This document shows positions 1 through 7,893 of a DNA stretch of 64,000 nucleotides, in pieces. The position numbers and the translations under genes are program-made. Source of the DNA: Pseudoalteromonas flavipulchra NCIMB 2033 = ATCC BAA-314 (GTDB taxonomy: Bacteria; Pseudomonadota; Gammaproteobacteria; Enterobacterales; Alteromonadaceae); the NCBI GenBank assembly GCA_000814665.1, contig JWIH01000025.1, positions 558,001-622,000 on the forward strand, given 5' to 3'. Below the pieces are notes generated by a model that was not told the DNA's origin, did not search any database, and saw only the letters and a program-made list of their open reading frames with translations. Numbering within the stretch: position 1 is the first letter of the stretch; each line of letters opens with the position of its first letter.

Positions 1-234
1 CTGTTCATTCCGGTAATGATGAGTATGGCAACGACCTATGATATTGCTACCGACATTATGCAGTGGATGCCGATCGCAGCGCAGCAAAACGCAATGATTG
101 AAATCATTAAAGGCAATGCGATACCGGTACCACAACTATTGTTGTCGAGCGCGGTAACGCTGGGGTTGTTTGCTATTTTCACCTACCTAAGCAGTCGCAT
201 GCTAAAAAGTGAAAAGGTAGTGTTCGGCCTATAA
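1..234 (+). CDS. ABC-2 type transporter permease, C-terminal fragment
   Basis: The frame is open from the window edge to a TAA at 232-234, so only the last 77 residues of the protein are present. They contain one hydrophobic segment (about residues 50-66, rich in L/V/A/F) and a short basic tail ending in KVVFGL. A segment with QQNAMIEIIKG before the last helix, followed by a tail with an ERIVFG-like ending, is typical of NatB-like ABC-2 export permeases, which form the membrane channel of an ATP-driven exporter. The family call is from memory and the substrate cannot be inferred. A strong terminator follows directly, so this is the last gene of its operon. Confidence 0.6.
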   Translation: MFIPVMMSMATTYDIATDIMQWMPIAAQQNAMIEIIKGNAIPVPQLLLSSAVTLGLFAIFTYLSSRMLKSEKVVFGL

Positions 235-250
235 TTTATTAGTTCCCAAC

Positions 251-278
251 AATGGCGCCCAGAGCGGCGCCATTTTTG
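251..278 (+). terminator. Rho-independent terminator after the ABC permease
   Basis: A 9-bp perfect stem (251-259 with 266-274, AATGGCGCC/GGCGCCATT) encloses a 6-nt loop and runs into a T tract at 273-277. It lies 16 bp after the permease stop and separates it from ttcA. Confidence 0.85.
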
Positions 279-376
279 TATTTTACCTCATCTCAATTTC
301 ACGTATAATCGGCGCCCCATAATTGATGTAGTAATGTACTAGCGTGATAACGCGCACAGTACACAGTTGAGTAAGT

Positions 377-1291
377 ATGAATACGGCACCTAACACCATG
401 ACAGAGCAAGATAATCGCAAAGAAGTTTTAGAGTTTAATAAGCTGCAAAAGCGTCTGCGCCGTAATGTCGGCAACGCCATCAAAGATTACAATATGATCG
501 AAGAAGGCGATGTGGTGATGGCTTGTATCAGCGGTGGTAAGGATTCATTCGCCATGCTGGATATTTTACTTAGCCTAAAAAAGGCAGCACCAATTCACTT
601 TGATGTGGTGGCGGTCAATCTGGATCAAAAGCAGCCTGGGTTCCCAGAGCATATTTTGCCTGAGTACTTCGAAACGTTAGACATTCCTTATTACATCATT
701 GATAAAGATACTTACTCAGTCGTAAAAGAGAAAGTACCAGAGGGCAAAACGACTTGTGGCCTTTGTTCACGCTTGCGTCGTGGTACTTTGTACTCATTTG
801 CGGAAAAGATTGGCGCAACTAAAATCGCACTGGGTCATCATTTAGACGATATCGTTGAAACGCTGTTTTTAAACATGTTCTACGGCGCACGAATGAAAGC
901 GATGCCGCCAAAGCTGCGCTCTGATGATGGTCGTAATGTGGTGATCCGCCCGCTCACTTATGCACGTGAAAAAGATCTTATTCAATACGCAGAGCATAAG
1001 GATTTTCCTATTATTCCGTGCAACCTATGTGGTTCGCAAGAAAACCTACAACGTCAAAACATTAAATCTATGTTGGTAGAGTGGGATAAGAAAACACCTG
1101 GTCGAGTAGAGAATATTTTCAAATCAATTCAAAATGTTAGTCCAAGCCAACTGGCTGACACTGAACTCTTTGACTTCGAAAGTCTGCCTCTAGATAGAGA
1201 CGGTGAACGTGAGGCTTATGACTTTAATGAAGCAGTGGTTTCCTCGACAAATATTGATGAATCATTGTTTATTGATGTAACCAATATTTAA
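377..1291 (+). CDS. ttcA: tRNA 2-thiocytidine(32) synthetase TtcA
   Basis: TtcA is a cytoplasmic ATP-dependent enzyme that puts sulfur on cytidine 32 of certain tRNAs, using an iron-sulfur cluster. The 304-residue protein has the PP-loop SGGKDS (52-57) that binds and activates with ATP. It also has the cluster-binding CGLC pair (C127, C130) and a second CNLC pair (C215, C218). Length and motifs match the E. coli enzyme. The ATG at 377 is kept as start, but the ATG at 398 (MTEQDN) is equally possible because no strong ribosome site marks either. It stands alone between a terminator and a weak hairpin. Confidence 0.95.
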   Translation: MNTAPNTMTEQDNRKEVLEFNKLQKRLRRNVGNAIKDYNMIEEGDVVMACISGGKDSFAMLDILLSLKKAAPIHFDVVAVNLDQKQPGFPEHILPEYFETLDIPYYIIDKDTYSVVKEKVPEGKTTCGLCSRLRRGTLYSFAEKIGATKIALGHHLDDIVETLFLNMFYGARMKAMPPKLRSDDGRNVVIRPLTYAREKDLIQYAEHKDFPIIPCNLCGSQENLQRQNIKSMLVEWDKKTPGRVENIFKSIQNVSPSQLADTELFDFESLPLDRDGEREAYDFNEAVVSSTNIDESLFIDVTNI

Positions 1292-1311
1292 TTCTCAACA
1301 ATGATTTTTCC

Positions 1312-1336
1312 AGACTAGGTCTGATAGGCCTAGTCT
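1312..1336 (+). terminator. Weak hairpin downstream of ttcA
   Basis: AGACTAGG (1312-1319) pairs with CCTAGTCT (1329-1336) around a 9-nt loop. No T tract follows, so it may only be an RNA 3' end or processing hairpin. The rest of the 289-bp gap before the TonB receptor is AT-rich and, apart from the Fur-like site, shows nothing else I can name. Confidence 0.35.
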
Positions 1337-1527
1337 AAAACTCAATAATTGGTACTCTATAACTTAACTACTTTTGCTCCCCAACATCTTTCACTTTAAA
1401 TTACCTGTTAACTCTACGCACCTAATTTATACATGCTGTCGGGAAAATGATCTCTGCATGAGATATTTTTGTTCTTAGTTTTGCAAAAAACGCAATTAAA
1501 TGTAGGTTGGTTATTTTAAATGTAATT

Positions 1528-1546
1528 AATAATTGTTATCATTTGC
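1528..1546 (-). promoter_or_regulatory. Candidate Fur box upstream of the TonB receptor
   Basis: Read on the minus strand this 19-bp stretch matches the Fur consensus GATAATGATAATCATTATC at 14 of 19 positions, counted by eye. It lies 35 bp before the start codon of a siderophore receptor, where Fur repression under iron sufficiency would be expected. The site is inferred from sequence only. Confidence 0.65.
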
Positions 1547-1580
1547 CTGCGCTTTAATAATAACCAAGTTGTGGCTCTAA

Positions 1581-3734
1581 ATGAAAACAATATCAAAACT
1601 ATCCCTTATCGCTTTAGCGATTATGTATCCCTCTTTGCATGCATCAGCTCAGCAGCAAGTGTCAGAAGATAAGCTTAAAGACCAAGACATAGAAAAAATA
1701 ACCGTCGTTAGCCGAACATTAAATTTATATCGTAATGGTGAATCTTCAACGGGAAAGCTTGCGGTTGACCCACTTAACTCGACCCAGATGGTGACTTCTC
1801 TCAATGCAAATCTGATCCGTGATTTAGCCGCAAGAGATGCCAAAGATCTCTATCGTAATATCGCGGGGGTCAGCCAATTTAGCTACGCGGGGGTGACTGC
1901 ACGTGGCTTTCGTCAAGAAGAAATCTATTTTGATGGTCTAAGAGGCGACCCATATGTTGGGTTTAATGTCCCACAGCTATTTAATGTCGAGCGTGTCGAC
2001 TTTTTGAAAGGTCCCGCCGGTATGCTGTATGGACCCGGGGCACCTGGTGGGTTATTCAACTATATAACTAAAAAGCCGCAATCTGAGTTTAGTGCCAATA
2101 CTCGTATTATCGCGGGCACAGATAGCCGCTATGGTGCTTCTGGTGAGGTGGCTGGTGAAGTAGCACAAGCGCAAAGCATTCGCTTGGGGGCGTTTTACGA
2201 ACAACAAGATACCTACCGCGATAATAGTGCAAGCGAAGTGGCAATTATGGATGCAGGTTACGCTTATGATTTTGATGATGCTCGTTTGATTTTGCAATAC
2301 ACGCACTACAAACAGGACTTGGACGCGAATCGCTTACGCGGGGTCCCCGCTGGCGATGACGGTGAGTTTCTAACGACCCCATCGTGGAATCATAATGAGC
2401 CTACAGACTTTTTAAATCTAACCTCAGATGTATTGCAAGCGAGTGTTGCTGGGGATTTGAGCCCATCGCTAAGTTACAACGTTGCGCTTCGCTATATAGA
2501 TAATGAGCAAGAACAAAACTATCATGAACCAAGAGCACTCATCGACAGCAATAAAGATGGTCAAATCGATTTGGTCGCACGTGAGTTCCGAGATCAACTA
2601 AGAGCCCAGTCTCAACTCTCTTTTGCGGCTAACTTTGTTTATGAAACACAGATGCTTGGTGCTGAGCAGCGTACCGCGTTTGGACTAGATATATATTCTG
2701 GTGAAGAAGATGCGTTGTTGGGTCGAGCGTCAGCATCTAATGACTTTGTCACTCGTTATCTAAATGGTACGTCGTTAGACTCGGATATTTTGCCTTTGTC
2801 TCTCCACAACCCTAATTATGGAGAAACGCAGCCAAATCAATACAATGTGAAGTTTGCGCCAGAAAGTACAACGAAACAACAGCGTAATGGCACCTATGTA
2901 CTCAACGAACTCGCTTGGGAGAAAGTAACGTTTGTAGCAGGCATACGTTATGACCAGTTTGAAGACGATGCCAATGGCAGTAAGTTTAATGATACCAATG
3001 TTAGCTTCAGAATTGGTGGTATCTACAAGCTATCTGATGATATCTCATTGTATTCACAGTGGGCTGACTCTTACGAACCCCAAGGCGTATCCAGTCAGGA
3101 CGAAAAAGCGGGTGGTCCATTTGAGCCAACGACGGGTGATATCATTGAAGTTGGGCTTAACGCAGAGTTATTTAACGGAAGTACATTGCTAAAAGTGGCT
3201 GGTTATCAGATAACAAGGCAAAACTTGCTACAAAATACAGGTACAGATCCCGAGCAAGATGGTGTTGATAATTTAGCGCCAATCGGAGAAATCACGAGTA
3301 AAGGCCTAGAAATCGAGTTAATCACCGACGTGACCCCTGACTGGGTAGTAAGCTTAGCCTATGCCTATAATGATGCGACTATCACCGCTGACAATGGCGC
3401 TGGTGGGATCCGCAATAGTGTTGGCGATAAATTTGCCAACGCCCCTGAAAATCAGTTTGGGGTGTGGACTCGATATCAGATCCCTGAGTGGAATCTGGCT
3501 TTCGCAGTTGGCGGTAACTATGTGGATGAGCAGCTTAGTTTATCTGGCCAAACACTAAATTCCTATTTCGTCGCTGACACCTCAATTATTTGGGAATTAG
3601 ATAACTATAGTGTGCTATTCAGAGTTGAAAACGTATTCGATAAAGAATATGCAGAGTCGGGCTTTTTAGACCGCACGGGACACTTTCCGGGCGATCCAAG
3701 AAATGCTTTCCTTGAGTTTACCTACAACTGGTAA
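1581..3734 (+). CDS. TonB-dependent siderophore receptor
   Basis: This outer-membrane receptor imports a ferric siderophore, powered by TonB-ExbB-ExbD. The 717-residue protein starts with a Sec signal peptide (about 1-23, cut after HASA). A TonB-box-like EKITVVS follows at 38-44. Next comes a plug domain to about residue 175, with LKGPAGMLYGPGAPGG, typical of the FhuA/FpvA-type siderophore subfamily. A long beta-barrel ends in aromatic FTYNW, the usual C-terminal signature for barrel assembly. It probably forms an operon with the PepSY protein 74 bp downstream, under the Fur-like site. The siderophore cannot be named; the structure suggests hydroxamate or catecholate types. Confidence 0.93.
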   Translation: MKTISKLSLIALAIMYPSLHASAQQQVSEDKLKDQDIEKITVVSRTLNLYRNGESSTGKLAVDPLNSTQMVTSLNANLIRDLAARDAKDLYRNIAGVSQFSYAGVTARGFRQEEIYFDGLRGDPYVGFNVPQLFNVERVDFLKGPAGMLYGPGAPGGLFNYITKKPQSEFSANTRIIAGTDSRYGASGEVAGEVAQAQSIRLGAFYEQQDTYRDNSASEVAIMDAGYAYDFDDARLILQYTHYKQDLDANRLRGVPAGDDGEFLTTPSWNHNEPTDFLNLTSDVLQASVAGDLSPSLSYNVALRYIDNEQEQNYHEPRALIDSNKDGQIDLVAREFRDQLRAQSQLSFAANFVYETQMLGAEQRTAFGLDIYSGEEDALLGRASASNDFVTRYLNGTSLDSDILPLSLHNPNYGETQPNQYNVKFAPESTTKQQRNGTYVLNELAWEKVTFVAGIRYDQFEDDANGSKFNDTNVSFRIGGIYKLSDDISLYSQWADSYEPQGVSSQDEKAGGPFEPTTGDIIEVGLNAELFNGSTLLKVAGYQITRQNLLQNTGTDPEQDGVDNLAPIGEITSKGLEIELITDVTPDWVVSLAYAYNDATITADNGAGGIRNSVGDKFANAPENQFGVWTRYQIPEWNLAFAVGGNYVDEQLSLSGQTLNSYFVADTSIIWELDNYSVLFRVENVFDKEYAESGFLDRTGHFPGDPRNAFLEFTYNW

Positions 3735-3808
3735 TGCTTAAGTTAATCTGAGGCTCGGTGAGTTATCCGAGCTTGTGGAAATAAAAGTCTATCTTTATAA
3801 GGATCAAG

Positions 3809-5005
3809 ATGGCTGACAAAGCTAGACAAAGAAAGCGGCTACGCAAGTTATATGATTTACATGCCTGGGTAGGCTTTCAATTAGCGGCCGTTATGTTTGT
3901 GATCCTCGCAACCGGCACAATCGCAACTGTTTCAAATGAATTAGATTGGCTTGTTTTTGAGCAAATGCGTGCGAGCCAAAAGCCCAAAGAGGTAAAAGAG
4001 CAAACGGCTGCATCTTGGAGAAATATGTATGCGTCGATAGCTGAACGCTATCCAGAAGGTCGTATTACTACTTTAGGTACAATGGGGAGCGACTACTTTA
4101 CCTATCGAGCACGGGTGGCTTTCGAGGCTAAAAATGATAGGTATGTGCACGTTGATCAATGGACTTATGAAGTAACGGGCGATATACCATTACTCACAAT
4201 TCAACGATTTTTTAGAGATTTGCATCGCTACCTATTTATGCCTGCAATGCCCGGGCTGCCAATTGTCACTGCTTTTGCATTCATTTTACTGATCTCTGTC
4301 TATACCGGACTGAAAACCACACGAAATTGGAAAGTTGCGCTGTGGCGTTTGAGATTGGCGCAAGGTACAAGAGTATTTTTGAGTGACCTGCATAAGGTTT
4401 TTGGCTTATGGGGACTGTGGTTTAGTACACTTATTATTATCACAGGTATTTGGTATCTGTTTGAGTTTTCTGCACGGGTAGCCGGTTTTAGTTTGGAGCC
4501 TCCAGCTCCAAAAGTTGAGCATGTTACAGCGGTAAAAGACGTCAACATGCTCTCTGTAAAGAGGTTTGAAAGCGCTTTTAAAAAAGCGCAGCTTGCCATT
4601 CCTAATTGGACGATAACAACCGTACAGCTACCAAGAGCAGATACTGCGTTGCTGCGTTTTCAAGGGATGAGCACAAACCCTTTACTTCGGGATAGAGCGC
4701 ACAAGGTTTATATGGATCCAACAACGCTAGAGGTTTTAGCAGTACAGCAACCTGAAAATATGGCGTGGGGCAATTATCTTAACGAACATGCAGATCCATT
4801 ACACTTTGGTTATTTTGCAGGGATCACCTCTAAGCTTATATGGTTTGTGTTTGGCCTTGCGTTAACCGGACTGTCGTTTACCGGCGTGATGATGACATAC
4901 AAGCGCACTAAGTCTAAAAGTATAACGGGTGCACAGTTGGCAACGTTGCCGATATTTTGTTTATCAGCATTTTACTTTTATTTCTGGCTCGCCAGGTACA
5001 CATAA
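3809..5005 (+). CDS. PepSY-associated transmembrane protein, likely iron-uptake partner
   Basis: The 398-residue inner-membrane protein has about five hydrophobic helices: near 20-42, 148-166, 196-220, 342-362 and 372-392. The long periplasmic loops are those of the PepSY-TM family (PiuB/FhuF-neighbour type). Several histidines near helix ends (LHAWVG at the N-terminus, DLHRYLF, DLHKVFG, HADPLHFGYF) could ligate haem or metal, as proposed for family members thought to reduce ferric siderophores. It starts at ATG 3809 behind an AAGGA site. Its place after a siderophore receptor supports a role in releasing or reducing the iron. That role is inferred. Confidence 0.82.
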   Translation: MADKARQRKRLRKLYDLHAWVGFQLAAVMFVILATGTIATVSNELDWLVFEQMRASQKPKEVKEQTAASWRNMYASIAERYPEGRITTLGTMGSDYFTYRARVAFEAKNDRYVHVDQWTYEVTGDIPLLTIQRFFRDLHRYLFMPAMPGLPIVTAFAFILLISVYTGLKTTRNWKVALWRLRLAQGTRVFLSDLHKVFGLWGLWFSTLIIITGIWYLFEFSARVAGFSLEPPAPKVEHVTAVKDVNMLSVKRFESAFKKAQLAIPNWTITTVQLPRADTALLRFQGMSTNPLLRDRAHKVYMDPTTLEVLAVQQPENMAWGNYLNEHADPLHFGYFAGITSKLIWFVFGLALTGLSFTGVMMTYKRTKSKSITGAQLATLPIFCLSAFYFYFWLARYT

Positions 5006-5010
5006 AGGGA

Positions 5011-5035
5011 TGTGCGGCTGTGTATTTACCGCACA
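5011..5035. terminator. Hairpin between convergent PepSY gene and uspE
   Basis: TGTGCGG (5011-5017) pairs with CCGCACA (5029-5035), then TTTAATTAA. It sits just after the PepSY stop and before the end of uspE on the other strand, so it may stop transcription from either side. Confidence 0.5.
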
Positions 5036-5057
5036 TTTAATTAACTTGAGCGCTGAG

Positions 5058-5981
5058 TTAGTCTTCTAATGGGGATTTATAGCCATCTGGCTTTAGTGCT
5101 AAGACATCACAGTCTAAGCTATCTATCACATGCTCAGCAGTATTGCCAACAAGCGCTGCACTCAGTCCAGTGCGACCGACAGTGCCGATGACCACTAACT
5201 CAGCGTCTTTTTCTTTAGCAACATAGGGGATAACGTCCTCTGGTAGACCTTCTTTGATGATGCAATCGCTTTTATCTATTGAATAAGTTTCTGCGAGTGC
5301 AAATGTCTCGTCTTCATGATGTTTTTTCACGGCTTCATTGTATTGCGATGGGTTAAACTCGGGAATTTCTATCGCAATATTAACAGGCGTTGCTGGATAG
5401 GTGTTTACCAAGCTCAATTTAGCATTGGCTAATTCACATAAAAACTGAGCATCTGTAATGATACGCTTATTGAGTTCTTGATGTTGTTCGTTATCGCTGA
5501 CAGAGTTTACCGCTGCAATAATGTTGCCTTGATCTGGCCAAGCGTGATCTTTAACCAGTAATAGTGGCGCAGGGCATTTGCGAATTAAATGCCAGTCGGT
5601 TGGGGTGAAGATAACTGACTTTAGGGTATCGTGCTGATGGGTGGATTTAATGACCAAATCATAGTCATGTGCAAGCACGGTTTTGATGATTGCTTCGTAG
5701 GGGCGATTGTGCCACAACACTTTAGTTTGGATACTCACATCAGAAAAGTCCTTAACCATATCGGCAAGCCATGCTTCTCTGTCTTTAATTACTGCCTCAC
5801 GCATTGCTTCACGTTCGTCTTTAGACAACATCGTGGTCATTTCATAGGAGAAGTCATAAATAGACATAAATGCAGTGATTGCAGCACCGGTACGCTTGGC
5901 AAGATTGATAGAGCGTTCTAAGCTATTTTGGCGCTCTTTGGTTGGATCAATTACGGTGAGTATACTTTTGATTTTATCCAC
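5058..5981 (-). CDS. uspE: Universal stress protein E
   Basis: UspE is a cytoplasmic tandem-domain universal stress protein linked to stress survival and growth arrest. The 307 residues carry two Usp domains. The second has the nucleotide-binding-like VIGTVGRTGL followed by GNTAEHV. The start is the GTG at 5981, because an ideal AAGGAG lies 6 nt before it and DKIKSILTVIDPT is the usual beginning. A longer frame from 6029 adds 16 residues with no ribosome site. It lies directly downstream of fnr, an order also seen in E. coli, so oxygen-linked expression is plausible. Confidence 0.9.
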   Translation of the reverse strand: MDKIKSILTVIDPTKERQNSLERSINLAKRTGAAITAFMSIYDFSYEMTTMLSKDEREAMREAVIKDREAWLADMVKDFSDVSIQTKVLWHNRPYEAIIKTVLAHDYDLVIKSTHQHDTLKSVIFTPTDWHLIRKCPAPLLLVKDHAWPDQGNIIAAVNSVSDNEQHQELNKRIITDAQFLCELANAKLSLVNTYPATPVNIAIEIPEFNPSQYNEAVKKHHEDETFALAETYSIDKSDCIIKEGLPEDVIPYVAKEKDAELVVIGTVGRTGLSAALVGNTAEHVIDSLDCDVLALKPDGYKSPLED

Positions 5982-6099
5982 GACTATCTCCTTAAAACGG
6001 TATACAAATAAGATCAGAAGCTTTTTCACCTCTGACCTTATTGAGTGTAACCGATCCTATCTAAGGATAAAGTCTTAACGATAAATAGTTTGTTCTAAA

Positions 6100-6834
6100 T
6101 CAAGATGCAATTGCGGCTGTCTCAGCTAGGGCTGCAGCATCAATAATGGTAATAAACTTGCCTTCGACCTTTATTGTTCCCGCTTTTTGGAAACGACTGA
6201 GTAAACGACTAATGGTTTCTACAGTAAGACCTAAGTAGTTACCAATTTCACCGCGCGTCATCGTAAAGCGGAATTCTTTACGAGAAAAACCACGCTCGCC
6301 GAAGCGATTTGAAAGGTTATAGATAAAAGTTGCTAAGCGTTCTTCAGCAGTCTTTTTATTCAATAATAACAACATCTCTTGGTCGTAATTGATTTCACTG
6401 CTCATTAGTCGCATGATCTGTTGGCGTAGCTTTGGCAGCTTACCGGCTAACTCATCAAGGGTATCAAATGGGATTTCGCACACCATAGAGGTCTCTAAAG
6501 CTTGTGCGAAGCTCTGGTGCTGCATTTTATTGATGGCATCAAAACCCACAAGATCGCCCGCAAGGTGAAATCCTGTGATCTGCTCGTCGCCTTGCTCAGA
6601 CAGTGTGTAGCTTTTAAATGAGCCGGAACGAACGGCAAAGATTGCATTTAATGGCGCACCTGACTCGAAAAGAAAATCCCCTTTATGAAGCGGCTTTTTA
6701 CGTTCAATGATCTCATCTAACTTGTCCATTTCGCTGCCATTGAGCGAAAATGGGAGGCAAAGTTGACTGATACTGCAATTATTGCAGCTGATTGTGCATT
6801 GGCTCTTTGAGCGGTTTTGATTACTTAAGTCCAT
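6100..6834 (-). CDS. fnr: Fumarate/nitrate reduction regulator Fnr (EtrA)
   Basis: This is the oxygen-sensing CRP-family transcription factor. When oxygen is low a [4Fe-4S] cluster allows dimerisation and DNA binding. The cluster ligands are visible: C17, C20 and C26 in the N-terminus and C119 in the core. Core stretches such as EQGDEQITGFHLAGDLVGFD match E. coli Fnr almost residue for residue. The helix-turn-helix has LTVETISRLL, with E206, S209 and R210 predicted to contact TTGAT half-sites. At 244 residues the length is normal. It follows the cbb3 oxidase genes on the same strand and precedes uspE. A candidate target site lies upstream of ccoN. Confidence 0.97.
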   Translation of the reverse strand: MDLSNQNRSKSQCTISCNNCSISQLCLPFSLNGSEMDKLDEIIERKKPLHKGDFLFESGAPLNAIFAVRSGSFKSYTLSEQGDEQITGFHLAGDLVGFDAINKMQHQSFAQALETSMVCEIPFDTLDELAGKLPKLRQQIMRLMSSEINYDQEMLLLLNKKTAEERLATFIYNLSNRFGERGFSRKEFRFTMTRGEIGNYLGLTVETISRLLSRFQKAGTIKVEGKFITIIDAAALAETAAIAS

Positions 6835-7019
6835 AAAATTTCCATAAGTCTATGACGCACGTGAAGGCAACCTAGTATCAAAGCATAACGGTTTTGGTAC
6901 TACAGATCGCCACAAACTCATATGACACGCAAAAGAAAATTTGGTTATCAATTGGAGCTCCTAATCTCAAAGCGCTAACCAATAATCTTAAATGATGAGT
7001 TTGCTTAGATAAGGATAGG

Positions 7020-7691
7020 TTAATGTACTAACTTATCAGTTGCAATAATAATTAAATAAACACCATACCAAATCAATAAATTACCCATAATAATACGTGT
7101 AACTAAATGATTTATAAACTTTTGTAGCAGCTGAGCCGATTGTCCTATTACAATCAGCGCAGGCATTGTGCCGATACCAAAGGCGAGCATAATGAGTGCG
7201 CCTTCAGTTGCTGATTTTGCTTGTAATGTCCATGTTAAAGCCGAATAAACTAGGCCACAGGGTAGCCATCCCCATAAGGCCCCGTAACAAAACGCTTTGG
7301 TTTTTGTATTGACCGGGACTAAGTAGTGATTGAGCTTAACAATATGTTGCCAAATTAAGCTTTTAGCAAACGACTCTAGCCATTTTAAGGTGCTGGCTAA
7401 GCGCATTACGTAGATAGCGACAAGCACCATAAAAATACCACTCATCAATTGTAATATAATGGCGAGTGACGTGTTTTGCTTGGCGAGACTTGCCCCGAGT
7501 AGGGCAACAAGGCTGCCAGCTAGTGCATAGCTGGAGATACGTCCGATATTATACAACAGGGTAACAACCACTGCAGAAAGCTGCTTACTCGCCAGTTGTA
7601 GCGAGCTGGCAATACCGCCACACATCACCAAGCAGTGACCACTTCCTGCAAGCCCCATTACAAATGCACTTAGCAAGCTTATCTCATTCAT
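7020..7691 (-). CDS. TauE/SafE-like (UreH/DsbD-type) membrane protein in the cbb3 cluster
   Basis: The 223-residue inner-membrane protein has about six hydrophobic helices. Near the N-terminus it has GHCLVMCGG (C20, C24, H19, M23), and mid-protein it has WLPCGLVYSALTW. These are hallmarks of the family annotated as sulfite exporter TauE/SafE or UreH-like. The Cys-Met-His cluster and the position 1 bp after ccoS suggest a part in copper or thiol handling during cbb3 oxidase assembly rather than sulfite export. That is inference from context. It is probably co-transcribed with ccoI and ccoS. Confidence 0.82.
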   Translation of the reverse strand: MNEISLLSAFVMGLAGSGHCLVMCGGIASSLQLASKQLSAVVVTLLYNIGRISSYALAGSLVALLGASLAKQNTSLAIILQLMSGIFMVLVAIYVMRLASTLKWLESFAKSLIWQHIVKLNHYLVPVNTKTKAFCYGALWGWLPCGLVYSALTWTLQAKSATEGALIMLAFGIGTMPALIVIGQSAQLLQKFINHLVTRIIMGNLLIWYGVYLIIIATDKLVH

Positions 7692-7692
7692 G

Positions 7693-7893
7693 CTAGTTGT
7701 CGTTATTACTCTTATTATTTGATGGTTTTACGGACTTATCACCCGTTTGCTTTTTATCATCATCGAATAAGATGCTGTGGCCCTGTTTATTCAAATCTGA
7801 AAATTGTTCGCTTTTTACTGCCCAAAAGAAAATACCAATAGCAATAATGACGAATAAAATGGCGATAGGTATTAATACGTAGATGATACTCAT
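7693..7893 (-). CDS. ccoS: cbb3-type oxidase assembly protein CcoS
   Basis: CcoS is a small inner-membrane protein needed to place cofactors in the cbb3 catalytic subunit. The 66 residues begin with one hydrophobic helix (about 3-25, ending GIFFWAV), then a polar acidic and Lys/Asn-rich tail. The WAV(K) after the helix and the following FSDL are usual for the family. Its ATG overlaps the ccoI stop by four bases (ATGA, 7890-7893), a sign of translational coupling. Confidence 0.92.
   Translation of the reverse strand: MSIIYVLIPIAILFVIIAIGIFFWAVKSEQFSDLNKQGHSILFDDDKKQTGDKSVKPSNNKSNNDN

Noticed and set aside
5982..6029. Longer N-terminus for uspE from 6029
   Set aside because: The extra residues are hydrophobic and unlike UspE, and the AAGGAG site points to the GTG at 5981.
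6835..7019. FNR autoregulatory site upstream of fnr
   Set aside because: I looked for TTGAT-N4-ATCAA in this gap, and the closest stretch (TTGGTTATCAATTG region) does not have the right spacing.
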